Below the pieces are notes generated by a model that was not told the DNA's origin, made no database searches, and saw only the letters and a list, made by a program, of their open reading frames with translations. From Clostridia bacterium (lineage in GTDB: Bacteria > Bacillota > Clostridia > Oscillospirales > CAG-272): a stretch of DNA of 8,619 bases. The position numbers were made by a program, and so were the translations under genes. The stretch covers positions 1-8,619 of the forward strand of contig JAGCYR010000236.1 in NCBI GenBank assembly GCA_017960705.1. The letters are read 5' to 3'. This document shows, in pieces, positions 1 to 5,898 of this stretch (position 1 is its first letter; the number at the start of each line of letters is the position of its first letter).

Positions 1-295
1 ATCCCAGCGCTCTCGCGCAGGACGCCATCGCGATCGAGATGCGGTAATGCCCGAATCCCATCCGGATATTCCCGACGATCAGGGGTTTGCCGTCCATTTG
101 CTCGCTCCCGTCGCCGAGAACGATATTGCGCGCGCCGATATGATCGAGCTGTCCGATTTCGGGAAACGCGAAACGGTAGTCCGCGTCGCCGTCGTCGCCG
201 TACTTTTTCAGATATTTCGCCTTGGACTTTTCGGCTTTCTTCACGGTTTTCCGGTCGATCGGATTGCCGAAAACGGTTTTTGTTTTGTCGGTCAT
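1..295 (-). CDS. Unrecognised protein, N-terminal 98 residues (gene runs off the left edge)
   Basis: I do not recognise this protein. The visible part opens with a lysine-rich, polar stretch (about residues 1-35, MTDKTKTVFGNPIDRK) and then becomes a folded-looking segment ending in a hydrophobic strand, a glycine-rich turn and a helix (PLIVGNIRMGFGHYRISIA, residues 71-89). Strand, GxGH turn and helix resemble the first nucleotide-sugar loop of GT-B glycosyltransferases (MurG/MGDG-synthase type), but this is only a pattern resemblance. The ATG overlaps the stop of the upstream alpha-galactosidase as ATGA, so translation is probably coupled. A possible ribosome binding site, AAAGGG, lies 9 bases upstream inside the galactosidase gene. 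It is the fourth gene of the sugar operon and shares its promoter, which suggests a role in galactoside use or in what is made from the sugar. The C-terminus is outside the window. The reading frame is convincing; the function is open. Confidence 0.75.
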   Translation of the reverse strand, partial: MTDKTKTVFGNPIDRKTVKKAEKSKAKYLKKYGDDGDADYRFAFPEIGQLDHIGARNIVLGDGSEQMDGKPLIVGNIRMGFGHYRISIAMASCARALG

Positions 296-1929
296 TCCAA
301 AACGCCCTTTCTCGTATCGTAAACGATCGTATTGTCACGCCCGTCGTGAGCGTAGGTGATCTTGATCTTGTCGCCCTCTCTCTCGTAGTCCTTGACGCGG
401 GCGCCCCGGAAGAGCGACAGCGCGCCCGAGAGTAGTTCGAGCTTCTCCCCGTCGTAGTCGGCGATATTGTCGCTGGTCATGAGCAGCCGCCCGAACAGAG
501 CGTTCAGCGTGATCAGCGCTCTTCTCCGTTCAAAAGAGAGCGAGAGGTTGTCGTCGCGGAGCAGGAACACGTCGGGGTCGCACCCGAAGAGCGCGCCGTC
601 GAAGAGCGAGCGGTAGACGGTGTTCTGCAGCGTGACCTTGGTCGAGACGCGCTCGCGGTGCATGAAGCGCATGAACCACGCGTCGTCGAACTTGAGCGAG
701 ACGTCGGGTCCCACCCGCATATAGTCGAATTTGCCCGCCGCCGGGAAGAGCGGCGCGCCGCACCCGAGCATCAGCTTGTCGCCGAGGCACTCGCGCAGGA
801 ACCTGAAGGCGTCCGAGGCGACCCGCGCCCGGGTACGCCCGGGATAGGTCGGCAGACACGCGGCGTAGAGGAAGTCGAGCTTGAAGAAGTCAAATCCGAT
901 CTCCGCGTAGTGCGTCAGGCAGTTTTTGATATAGCCCGCTGCCTCGGGATTGTCGAGGTCGAGGGCGTAGAAGCCGCTCCAGTTCGAGCCGCAGACGATC
1001 GGCTGCCCGTTTTCGTCGCGCCGGAACAGTTCGGGGCGCTCGGTGAACAGACGGCTTTTCGATTCGGCGACGAAGGGGGCGAGCCAGATCCCGGCGCGGA
1101 TGCCGCGTTCGTGCGCCCGCTCGACGAAGGGAGTCAGCCCGTGCGGGAACTTGACGGGATCGACGTCGAGCCAGTCCCCGACGAAGGTTTCGTAGCCGTC
1201 GTCGATCTGGAAGAGGTCGAAGCGCTCGTCAAGTGAGGCAAGATCCCGCGAGAGGATCTCTTCGCTTACGTTCTGGTAGTAGTTATACCACGACGTGTAG
1301 CCGAGCAGTTTTTCGGCTTTTCTCGGGGAAAACGCATTCCGGAACGCCGAAACCCCCTCCGCGATCGCGGGAAAACAGAGGTAGTCGCAGACAGTGAACT
1401 CCTCCCCCTCGGAAACGGTCGCGCCGTCGAGGTCGCTCGTTACGACCGCTTTGCCCGTTGCGCGGTCGACCTCAAACAGGAGGAACGCGTTGTCGCCGTT
1501 CAGGTTGGCGAAGAAGCATTCGCGCTCGCCGCGGCGGTAGAACAGGTCGTAGCCGTGCAGAGTATTCTCGTCGTAGCGGTAGAACGCCGCGTCGCCGTAG
1601 CGGTCGAACGCGAAGCGCGAGAGCAGGAAGCGCGGGAGTCGGGTGACGTCGCGCTCGGTCTCGGATAGATACGTCTCTTTGGTGTCGGTCCAGGATTGGT
1701 AGCCGTTCAGAAAGAACAGGTCGGACAGCCCCTCGCCCGCCGCCCCAGGCAGTTCGTGTTCGGTCTCCCGGTACGCTTTCAGGTCAAGGTCGCGTTTCGC
1801 CCGCAGGACGACGGTACGCCGCCCCGCTTCGTCGCGGATCAGGAGGGAGAGGTCGTCGTTTTCGGTATTGCAGGAGAGCGTCCGATCCTCCCCGCCGACA
1901 CGGTAGAACAGGTCGAAGACGCACCGCAT
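292..1929 (-). CDS. Alpha-galactosidase, glycoside hydrolase family 36 (Thermotoga GalA-like)
   Basis: Retaining alpha-galactosidase of clan GH-D, expected to release terminal alpha-linked galactose from melibiose or raffinose-family sugars in the cytoplasm; no signal peptide is visible. The 545 residues match the roughly 550 of the compact GalA type and are shorter than the 700 or so of many GH36 enzymes. Residues 1-200 are a beta-rich N-terminal domain (FFLNGYQSW, 72-80). The TIM barrel begins near 208 (GYTSWYNYY) with QIDDGY at 241-246. The likely nucleophile is D352 in FFKLDF and the acid/base is D409 in RVGPD, with LGCGAPL before it and DPDVFLLR after it, an order familiar from Thermotoga GalA. 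I chose ATG 1929 because GGAGGAG lies 7 bases upstream and the previous gene stops one base away; an in-frame ATG at 1965 would overlap that gene and lacks a comparable site. The family is firm; the exact sugar, or alpha-GalNAc activity instead, cannot be told here. Confidence 0.92.
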   Translation of the reverse strand: MRCVFDLFYRVGGEDRTLSCNTENDDLSLLIRDEAGRRTVVLRAKRDLDLKAYRETEHELPGAAGEGLSDLFFLNGYQSWTDTKETYLSETERDVTRLPRFLLSRFAFDRYGDAAFYRYDENTLHGYDLFYRRGERECFFANLNGDNAFLLFEVDRATGKAVVTSDLDGATVSEGEEFTVCDYLCFPAIAEGVSAFRNAFSPRKAEKLLGYTSWYNYYQNVSEEILSRDLASLDERFDLFQIDDGYETFVGDWLDVDPVKFPHGLTPFVERAHERGIRAGIWLAPFVAESKSRLFTERPELFRRDENGQPIVCGSNWSGFYALDLDNPEAAGYIKNCLTHYAEIGFDFFKLDFLYAACLPTYPGRTRARVASDAFRFLRECLGDKLMLGCGAPLFPAAGKFDYMRVGPDVSLKFDDAWFMRFMHRERVSTKVTLQNTVYRSLFDGALFGCDPDVFLLRDDNLSLSFERRRALITLNALFGRLLMTSDNIADYDGEKLELLSGALSLFRGARVKDYEREGDKIKITYAHDGRDNTIVYDTRKGVLE

Positions 1930-1930
1930 A

Positions 1931-3382
1931 TCAATTCTCCTCCGTTTCGCCGGACTCCGATGCAACAGGTGTTTTGACGTCCGCTGATTCGGGGGCGTTT
2001 TGCTCCCCGACGATGGTGCACATGATCTTCTTTTCGTTATAGAAGGTCAGGAGCAGAGCCCCGAGCAGACAGAACGCGATCGCGACGATCGCGACCAGCC
2101 GCAGCCCGAAGGGGGACGCGGTGATGTCGTTGTCGTTTACGTTCTGGGTCGCGCCGATGATCGCGAGCGAGGTGAAGACCAGCATCGCGATCGACTGCCC
2201 CCACTTCATGGCGAAGGTGCGGGCGGCGAAGAACATTCCCTCTTTGTTTTCACCGGTCTCGCGCCCGTCCGCCTCCGCGACGTCGGCGACGATCGCCTGC
2301 GGGATGATGCCGAGCAGCGCCATCGGGAAGGCGGCGATCACGCAGATCGCGACGCCGAAGACCGCGCCGGGCAGGACGTTCACGTTGATCAGCGCCGTGA
2401 TCAGGTACGCCAAAGCAAGCCCGAGAAAGCCCGCGATGGTCAGCTTCTTCTTTCCGAATTTGCGGGTCAACCCCGCGACCATCGGATAGAACATGGCGGA
2501 GAGCACCGTCATCCCGCCCATGAAGTACATCGTGAGCGAGATGTCGAGCTTCATCGAGGTCTGCACGAAGAAGGGCAGCCCCGTCTGGAAGAGCGTCAAG
2601 CCGATCCAGTACATGATATCCGAACCGACGAAGACGCGGAACTCGCGGTTTTTGAAAGTACTGCCGAGGGCGCGGAACATATTGACCCCGGAGGGCTTGG
2701 TCTCGACGTAATCTTTCTCGTGAAGCAGGAAGGTCGGGAGCAGCATGCAGACGCACGCGACGGCGGCGAGGGCGATGAAGCAGATCCGGTAGCTCATATT
2801 GAAGCTGAACGAACCCTGCAGGACCCCGGCGAACACCATCGGAGAGTAGGCGAGCAGCGTGCCGACGAAGAAGGTAAGCGAAATGGCGGTCGAAATGAAC
2901 ATCCGATCGTCCTGCGTCTTGCCGAACTCGGAGATCAGGGCGTTATAGGGCGTGCAGTACATGGTCATAAACAGGTAGAACAGGATGATGAACACAGAGA
3001 CCCAGACCACGTTCTTCGAGCTGATCCCGTTGACCGGCGCCCAGAAGAGCAGAACCGTCACGACCGACAGCGGGATCGCCGCGATCTGCATGAACGGGAT
3101 GCGCCTTCCCCATTTGCTCTTGCAGCGGTCGCTGAGGTTGGCGATCAGCGGGTCGGTCACGGCGTCGAAGATGCGGCTCGCCGCGGTGATAAGCCCGAGG
3201 ATGGTCAGAACGCCGAAGACGATCAGCCCCGGCTTGATGAACTGGACCGCGCCGAGTTCGATATTCTCCTTGCTCGGGAGATAGAAGGTCACCAGCATCG
3301 CGTTGATGATCCCGCTGAGCGTGGACCATCCGAGTTGCCCTACGGCAAAAATGATCATCTGCTTTTTGGTCAGTCGTTTCAT
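1931..3382 (-). CDS. GPH-family sugar:cation symporter (MelB-like)
   Basis: Inner-membrane transporter of the glycoside-pentoside-hexuronide:cation symporter family (major facilitator superfamily, TC 2.A.2), 483 residues with about 12 hydrophobic segments and a hydrophilic, acidic C-terminal tail (about 455-483). The family signature is clear: RIFDAVTDP at 70-78 aligns with the MelB segment whose two aspartates bind the coupling cation, here D73 and D77, followed by the loop KSKWGRRIP (88-96). The start is supported by GGGGAGG 5 bases upstream. The gene ends one base before the alpha-galactosidase start, so the two are surely co-expressed, and that pairing points to an alpha-galactoside (melibiose or raffinose type) as cargo. 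Family membership is seen directly; substrate and whether sodium or protons drive it are inferred. Many GPH members carry other glycosides or pentosides, so the neighbour gene carries the substrate argument. Confidence 0.9.
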   Translation of the reverse strand: MKRLTKKQMIIFAVGQLGWSTLSGIINAMLVTFYLPSKENIELGAVQFIKPGLIVFGVLTILGLITAASRIFDAVTDPLIANLSDRCKSKWGRRIPFMQIAAIPLSVVTVLLFWAPVNGISSKNVVWVSVFIILFYLFMTMYCTPYNALISEFGKTQDDRMFISTAISLTFFVGTLLAYSPMVFAGVLQGSFSFNMSYRICFIALAAVACVCMLLPTFLLHEKDYVETKPSGVNMFRALGSTFKNREFRVFVGSDIMYWIGLTLFQTGLPFFVQTSMKLDISLTMYFMGGMTVLSAMFYPMVAGLTRKFGKKKLTIAGFLGLALAYLITALINVNVLPGAVFGVAICVIAAFPMALLGIIPQAIVADVAEADGRETGENKEGMFFAARTFAMKWGQSIAMLVFTSLAIIGATQNVNDNDITASPFGLRLVAIVAIAFCLLGALLLTFYNEKKIMCTIVGEQNAPESADVKTPVASESGETEEN

Positions 3383-3413
3383 GTTGTCCTCCCCTTTCTT
3401 TTCGCGGGATTAT

Positions 3414-3428
3414 GCCGGATCATCCGGC
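3414..3428 (-). other. Intercistronic hairpin between regulator and transporter genes
   Basis: Perfect 6-bp inverted repeat GCCGGA/TCCGGC with a 3-base loop, in the 55-base gap between the TetR-type gene and the symporter gene. No T-run follows it on the minus strand, so it is unlikely to be an intrinsic terminator. It could protect the 3' end of the regulator message or set the ratio between the genes; that role is inferred. Confidence 0.45.
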
Positions 3429-3437
3429 GGAAAAGCG

Positions 3438-4049
3438 TCAGTCTTTCGCCCGAAGCATATAGAGGAAGGTCTCGTTCAGCATCCGGATCTCGCCGATCTG
3501 ATCGGTCAGCTGATCCTGCCGCACGATCCCGCCCTCCATCGCCAGTTTTTTCGCCAGAGCCAGAACGGCGTGGGTCGTCGTATAGTAGAACAGTTCGGGA
3601 TCGCGGATCTCGCGGACGCTCCCGTCCTGCAGCCCCTCGTTATAGGCTGCAAGGTAGGCGTCGCGGAACAGATCGAGTTTGTCGGCGTATTCGTCCAGCC
3701 CCTTGACCCGCTGTTCCGCGCAGAAAGCGTCGAACTCGTAGAGGAAGCGGTAGAGCTCGGGACGGAAGGCGAACAGATCGACGTAGGAAGCGTAGAACTT
3801 GACGAGTTTGGTGTAGCCGTCGACCGGCTTGCTCTCGCGGAGGAAGTACTGCGCCACCTCCCCCTGCAGTTTCAGGGCGACGGCGACGATCAGAGAAGAT
3901 TTCGCCGAGAAGTAGCGGTAGACCGTCGCCTCCCCGACCCCCGCCTCCTGCGCGACGTCGCGCACCGTCACCTGCGACAGCGGGCGGGACAGAAACAGCT
4001 TGGTCGCCGTGTCGACCACGTAATTGCGTTTGGCGTCCATTACAGACAT
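3438..4049 (-). CDS. TetR/AcrR-family transcriptional regulator
   Basis: One-component repressor-type regulator, 203 residues, the usual TetR-family length. The N-terminal helix-turn-helix is clear: TVRDVAQEAGVGEATVYRYF at about 28-47, with the recognition helix around 38-46, preceded by a first helix (NYVVDTATKLFL, 9-20). The remainder is all-helical and diverged, as expected for a ligand-binding and dimer domain (aromatic-rich FYASYVDLFAFRPELYRFLYE region). The start is the first of two nearby ATGs: AAAGGAG lies 8 bases upstream of it; the second ATG, three codons on, is less well placed. It is the first gene of the sugar operon, directly behind a promoter filled with palindromic half-sites, which suggests that it represses its own transcription and that of the transporter, alpha-galactosidase and fourth gene. 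The ligand is unknown; a sugar or sugar derivative is a guess from context. LacI, AraC or GntR proteins more commonly regulate alpha-galactosidase genes. Confidence 0.92.
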   Translation of the reverse strand: MSVMDAKRNYVVDTATKLFLSRPLSQVTVRDVAQEAGVGEATVYRYFSAKSSLIVAVALKLQGEVAQYFLRESKPVDGYTKLVKFYASYVDLFAFRPELYRFLYEFDAFCAEQRVKGLDEYADKLDLFRDAYLAAYNEGLQDGSVREIRDPELFYYTTTHAVLALAKKLAMEGGIVRQDQLTDQIGEIRMLNETFLYMLRAKD

Positions 4050-4135
4050 TTGCGTTTCTCCTTTCGTATTCCGCGGCCGTCCGCCCGTTGTTGCGGTTTT
4101 TTCGTGCGATCCGCGGTTTCTTTATGACCCTGTTG

Positions 4136-4150
4136 CTATCAAACTGATAG
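4136..4150. promoter_or_regulatory. Probable TetR-family operator O1 (perfect palindrome)
   Basis: Perfect 15-bp inverted repeat CTATCA-AAC-TGATAG just downstream of the predicted transcription start of the regulator operon, where a bound dimer would block the polymerase. The 6-base arms are the same as the core arms of the Tn10 tetO sites, but the centre is 3 bases here and 1 base there. Binding by the adjacent regulator is inferred from position. Confidence 0.7.
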
Positions 4151-4155
4151 GGTGT

Positions 4156-4170
4156 CTATCATTATTATAG
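4156..4170. promoter_or_regulatory. Probable second TetR-family operator O2 (near-perfect palindrome, over the -10)
   Basis: CTATCA-TTA-TTATAG has the same 6-3-6 layout as O1 with one mismatch in an arm, and it starts 20 bp from the start of O1, close to two helical turns. It covers the -10 box and the predicted start. A third lone half-site CTATCA lies at 4179-4184 in the -35/-10 spacer, 23 bp further on; its partner arm is poor. Operator function is inferred. Confidence 0.6.
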
Positions 4171-4192
4171 CAATACTTCTATCATCTGTCAA
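4164..4192 (-). promoter_or_regulatory. Sigma-A promoter of the regulator-transporter-galactosidase operon
   Basis: On the minus strand, the -35 TTGACA (4187-4192) and the -10 TATAAT (4164-4169) are both perfect consensus and are separated by 17 bp. Transcription should start near 4157, giving a leader of about 108 bases before the regulator ATG. A promoter this strong needs tight repression, which fits the palindromes overlapping it. Confidence 0.88.
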
Positions 4193-4264
4193 GAGGGATC
4201 AAACATTTTTTCGCCGTTTTTTGAAGCCGCGTGGTCCGTTCCGGCGATTTTCCCGCGAAAAAGG

Positions 4265-4293
4265 TTGCAAAAACCGCGCTTTTCGCGTATAAT
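4265..4293 (+). promoter_or_regulatory. Promoter of the CPBP protease gene
   Basis: On the plus strand, TTGCAA (4265-4270), a 17-bp spacer and a perfect TATAAT (4288-4293). Transcription should start near 4300, leaving a leader of about 34 bases. It is divergent from the regulator promoter, with 72 bp between the two -35 boxes, and carries none of the CTATCA half-sites, so joint control by the TetR-type protein is not indicated. Confidence 0.8.
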
Positions 4294-4311
4294 GGTAAGA
4301 AAAAGCGCGGT
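4273..4311. repeat. 11-bp inverted repeat flanking the -10 box of the protease promoter
   Basis: ACCGCGCTTTT at 4273-4283 and its exact reverse complement at 4301-4311 surround the -10 box, with 17 bases between the arms. Because transcription should begin near 4300, the left arm would not be in the message, so an RNA hairpin from this promoter is not expected. A protein-binding site on DNA is the more natural reading, but no candidate protein is evident. Confidence 0.55.
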
Positions 4312-4333
4312 GATTCGATTGTGAGGGTACGGA

Positions 4334-4981
4334 ATGATGGACGCAACAAAACGGAAAAGAACGGCGATACTGATCGTCTCGCTTCTTCTGATTACGGGAT
4401 TCACCCTTCTCGGCGGGCTGTGTTATTCGGTCGAACGGACGTGGCTGAAGATCCTTCTTTTGGTCCTCGTCTATTGCGCCGACGCGGCGGTCTCGGTCGT
4501 CGCCATGAAACTGACGGGGATCAAACACGAATTCGATTGGAAGAACGCAAAACAGTACTTGATCGGCGTCGCGATCGCGCTCTCGCTCTCGCTTTTGATC
4601 GCGTTCATTCCTGCGCTCTGCGGTTTTTCGCTCGTCGGTCAGCACAGCGTTTTTTCGTGGTTTCGGATCGTCTACTGTTTTCTCTTCTACTTTCTCGTCG
4701 TGGGTCCGGTTGAAGAACTGATCTTCCGAGTTTATCTGCAAGACGCGCTGACCTCCTTCTTTATAAAAAGGAAGTATCTCGGCGTGGTTTTGGCTGCGCT
4801 CGCTTTCGGGCTGTGGCACCTGATCAACGGTTCCCTGCTTCAAGTACTCTTTACCTTCGGCATCGGGCTTGTGTTCGGGACCTGCCGCTATAAGATCCGG
4901 GACTGCAAATACCCCGGGTTGGCGGTCGGGCACGGTCTTTACGACTTCTTAAACGAGATCGTTCGCATATTTATCGTCTGA
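4334..4981 (+). CDS. CPBP-family (Abi/Rce1-like) intramembrane metalloprotease
   Basis: Multi-pass membrane protein of 215 residues, the normal size for CPBP (type II CAAX-like) glutamic intramembrane proteases. All three family motifs are present: EELIFR at 127-132 (the E127-E128-xxx-R pattern), FGLWH at 158-162 (FxxxH) and HGLYD at 200-204 (HxxxD; asparagine or aspartate is usual at the last place). Hydrophobic segments lie around 11-30, 38-58, 75-95, 110-125, 148-165 and 168-183. The start is set by GAGGG 6 bases upstream of the first of two adjacent ATGs; the second gives a protein one residue shorter. Relatives cleave prenylated proteins, mature bacteriocins or give self-immunity, or have unknown targets. 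No bacteriocin-like small gene is visible beside it, so its target cannot be named. It has its own promoter and terminator and appears to be a single-gene unit. Confidence 0.88.
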   Translation: MMDATKRKRTAILIVSLLLITGFTLLGGLCYSVERTWLKILLLVLVYCADAAVSVVAMKLTGIKHEFDWKNAKQYLIGVAIALSLSLLIAFIPALCGFSLVGQHSVFSWFRIVYCFLFYFLVVGPVEELIFRVYLQDALTSFFIKRKYLGVVLAALAFGLWHLINGSLLQVLFTFGIGLVFGTCRYKIRDCKYPGLAVGHGLYDFLNEIVRIFIV

Positions 4982-4982
4982 C

Positions 4983-5017
4983 AAAAAAAGACCGAAGCGT
5001 TCGCTTCGGTCGTTTTT
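4983..5017. terminator. Bidirectional intrinsic terminator between convergent protease and aquaporin genes
   Basis: Perfect 9-bp stem GACCGAAGC/GCTTCGGTC (4990-4998 with 5003-5011) and a GTTC loop. On the plus strand a five-T run follows one base after the stem. On the minus strand seven Ts follow directly (A-tract 4983-4989). It begins just 2 bases after the protease stop and lies 13 bases past the aquaporin stop, so it can end both transcripts. Confidence 0.92.
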
Positions 5018-5029
5018 GATTGTAAAGGA

Positions 5030-5743
5030 TTATTCCTTGTCGGCGGCTTCGGCTTTTTCGGCGTTCAGCAGCTTGTAGAGCAGAGCCGCGAGAGCGGCGC
5101 CCGCGAGCGGCGCGACGATGAACATCCAGACCTGGGCGAGCGCGTCGGTCGTGCCGTCGAAGATCAGGGCGTTCAGCGCGGTCGCAAGGCTTCTGGCGGG
5201 GTTGACCGAGGTCCCGGTCAGCGGAATACCGATCAGGTGGACGAGGGTCAGCGTGAAGCCGATCACCACGCCGGCTTTCTTGCTCGTGCCGGCTTTCTCG
5301 TCGGTGACGTTCAGGATCACGTAGACGAAGACGCAGGTCAGGATGATCTCGGTGAGCAGAGTGCCGATGATCGCGCCCGCGGTGAGGTCGCCGCCGATCA
5401 CGCCGTTGCAGGCGTTACCGACACGGGCGATATCCGACATCTTCACGATCCCGAAGATCGCGAGTCCGCCGAGGAATCCGCCGACGATCTGGGCGCAGAC
5501 GTAGTAGAGGAACTCGCCCCAGGACATCCGTCCGGCAAGCGCGCACCCGAGCGAGACCGCCGGGTTGATATGGCAGCCCGACACCCGTCCGATCGAGTAC
5601 GCCATCGCCACGATCACGAGCCCGAAGGTCATCGCCGTCTCAACGAGCGAACCGCCGGTCAGCGCCGCCACTCCGCAGGCGGCGAAGACGAGAACGAAGG
5701 TACCGATACATTCCGCAATGAGTTTGTTCAGCAGGTTTTTCAT
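5030..5743 (-). CDS. aqpZ: Aquaporin Z-like water channel (MIP family)
   Basis: Membrane channel of the major intrinsic protein family, 237 residues, six hydrophobic helices plus two re-entrant NPA half-helices. The NPA motifs are at 60-62 (SGCHINPAVS) and 181-183 (GTSVNPARS). The aromatic/arginine filter reads F40, H169, T178, R184, matching the F43-H174-T183-R189 set of E. coli AqpZ in identity and nearly in spacing, so a water-selective pore is more likely than a glycerol facilitator. The tail (EKAEAADKE) is polar and cytoplasmic. GGAGGAG ends 4 bases before the ATG and supports the start. The gene has its own promoter and shares a terminator with the convergent protease gene, so it appears to be a single-gene unit. 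Water transport is inferred from the filter. The symbol is by resemblance, not proven orthology. Confidence 0.92.
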   Translation of the reverse strand: MKNLLNKLIAECIGTFVLVFAACGVAALTGGSLVETAMTFGLVIVAMAYSIGRVSGCHINPAVSLGCALAGRMSWGEFLYYVCAQIVGGFLGGLAIFGIVKMSDIARVGNACNGVIGGDLTAGAIIGTLLTEIILTCVFVYVILNVTDEKAGTSKKAGVVIGFTLTLVHLIGIPLTGTSVNPARSLATALNALIFDGTTDALAQVWMFIVAPLAGAALAALLYKLLNAEKAEAADKE

Positions 5744-5766
5744 GTTTCTCCTCCGATTATTTGATC

Positions 5767-5803
5767 CTCCCCTGCGGGGGAGTCCGGGCGGACCTTTCGC
5801 CCG
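5767..5803 (-). promoter_or_regulatory. Two potential hairpins in the aquaporin mRNA leader
   Basis: The leader of about 65 bases (predicted start near 5808, ATG at 5743) contains a 6-bp stem CGGGCG/CGCCCG with a 7-base loop (5785-5803) near its 5' end, then a 6-bp stem CTCCCC/GGGGAG with a 4-base loop (5767-5782). The CTCC part of the second hairpin could also pair with the GGAG of the ribosome binding site at 5748-5754. No known riboswitch is recognised; a regulatory role is speculative. Confidence 0.4.
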
Positions 5804-5814
5804 CCTTCAATTGT

Positions 5815-5843
5815 ATGATACACCTTTTCGGGGGAAAAGTCAA
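5815..5843 (-). promoter_or_regulatory. Promoter of the aquaporin gene
   Basis: On the minus strand, TTGACT (5838-5843), a 17-bp spacer and TATCAT (5815-5820): one mismatch to consensus in each box. It starts only a few bases after the terminator of the upstream oxidoreductase gene, so the aquaporin gene is insulated from that transcript. Confidence 0.82.
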
Positions 5844-5849
5844 TATTTT

Positions 5850-5883
5850 AAAAAGAACTCCGGGCGGACCCGGAGTTCTTTTT
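5850..5883 (-). terminator. Intrinsic terminator of the pyruvate:ferredoxin oxidoreductase gene
   Basis: Perfect stem of 12 bp (arms 5853-5864 and 5869-5880, GC-rich toward a 4-base loop), extendable to 15 bp through flanking A/T pairs that also supply the T-run on the minus strand. It lies 15 bases past the oxidoreductase stop and is a textbook strong terminator. Confidence 0.93.
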
Positions 5884-5898
5884 TAAGTTTGGTAGGAA

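Noticed and set aside
47..322. Plus-strand open frame of 91 codons at the left edge
   Set aside because: The minus strand here has an open frame coupled by ATGA to the alpha-galactosidase, with a fold-like pattern, which is much better supported.
1930..1965. Upstream in-frame ATG at 1965 as the alpha-galactosidase start
   Set aside because: It would lie inside the transporter gene, add an Arg/Lys-rich stretch not expected in the family, and ignore the strong GGAGGAG site placed for the ATG at 1929.
2000..3706. Plus-strand open frame of 568 codons opposite the transporter gene
   Set aside because: Its product is dominated by R, D, E, H and G, the composition of an antisense frame over a GC-rich membrane-protein gene. 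It spans two well-identified genes and resembles no known family.
4136..4150. A tetracycline-resistance tetR/tetO control region
   Set aside because: The half-sites match tetO arms, but the centre is 3 bp rather than 1 bp, the transporter is a GPH sugar symporter rather than a TetA efflux pump, and the other genes are for sugar use.
4199..4933. Minus-strand open frame of 244 codons opposite the protease gene
   Set aside because: The product is highly charged and low in complexity, and the opposite strand encodes a CPBP protease with all three motifs, a promoter and a ribosome binding site.
4334..4981. CPBP protease as part of a bacteriocin or phage-defence (Abi) cassette
   Set aside because: No small peptide gene, peptide exporter, toxin partner or phage gene is visible nearby, and the gene has its own promoter and terminator between housekeeping-type genes.
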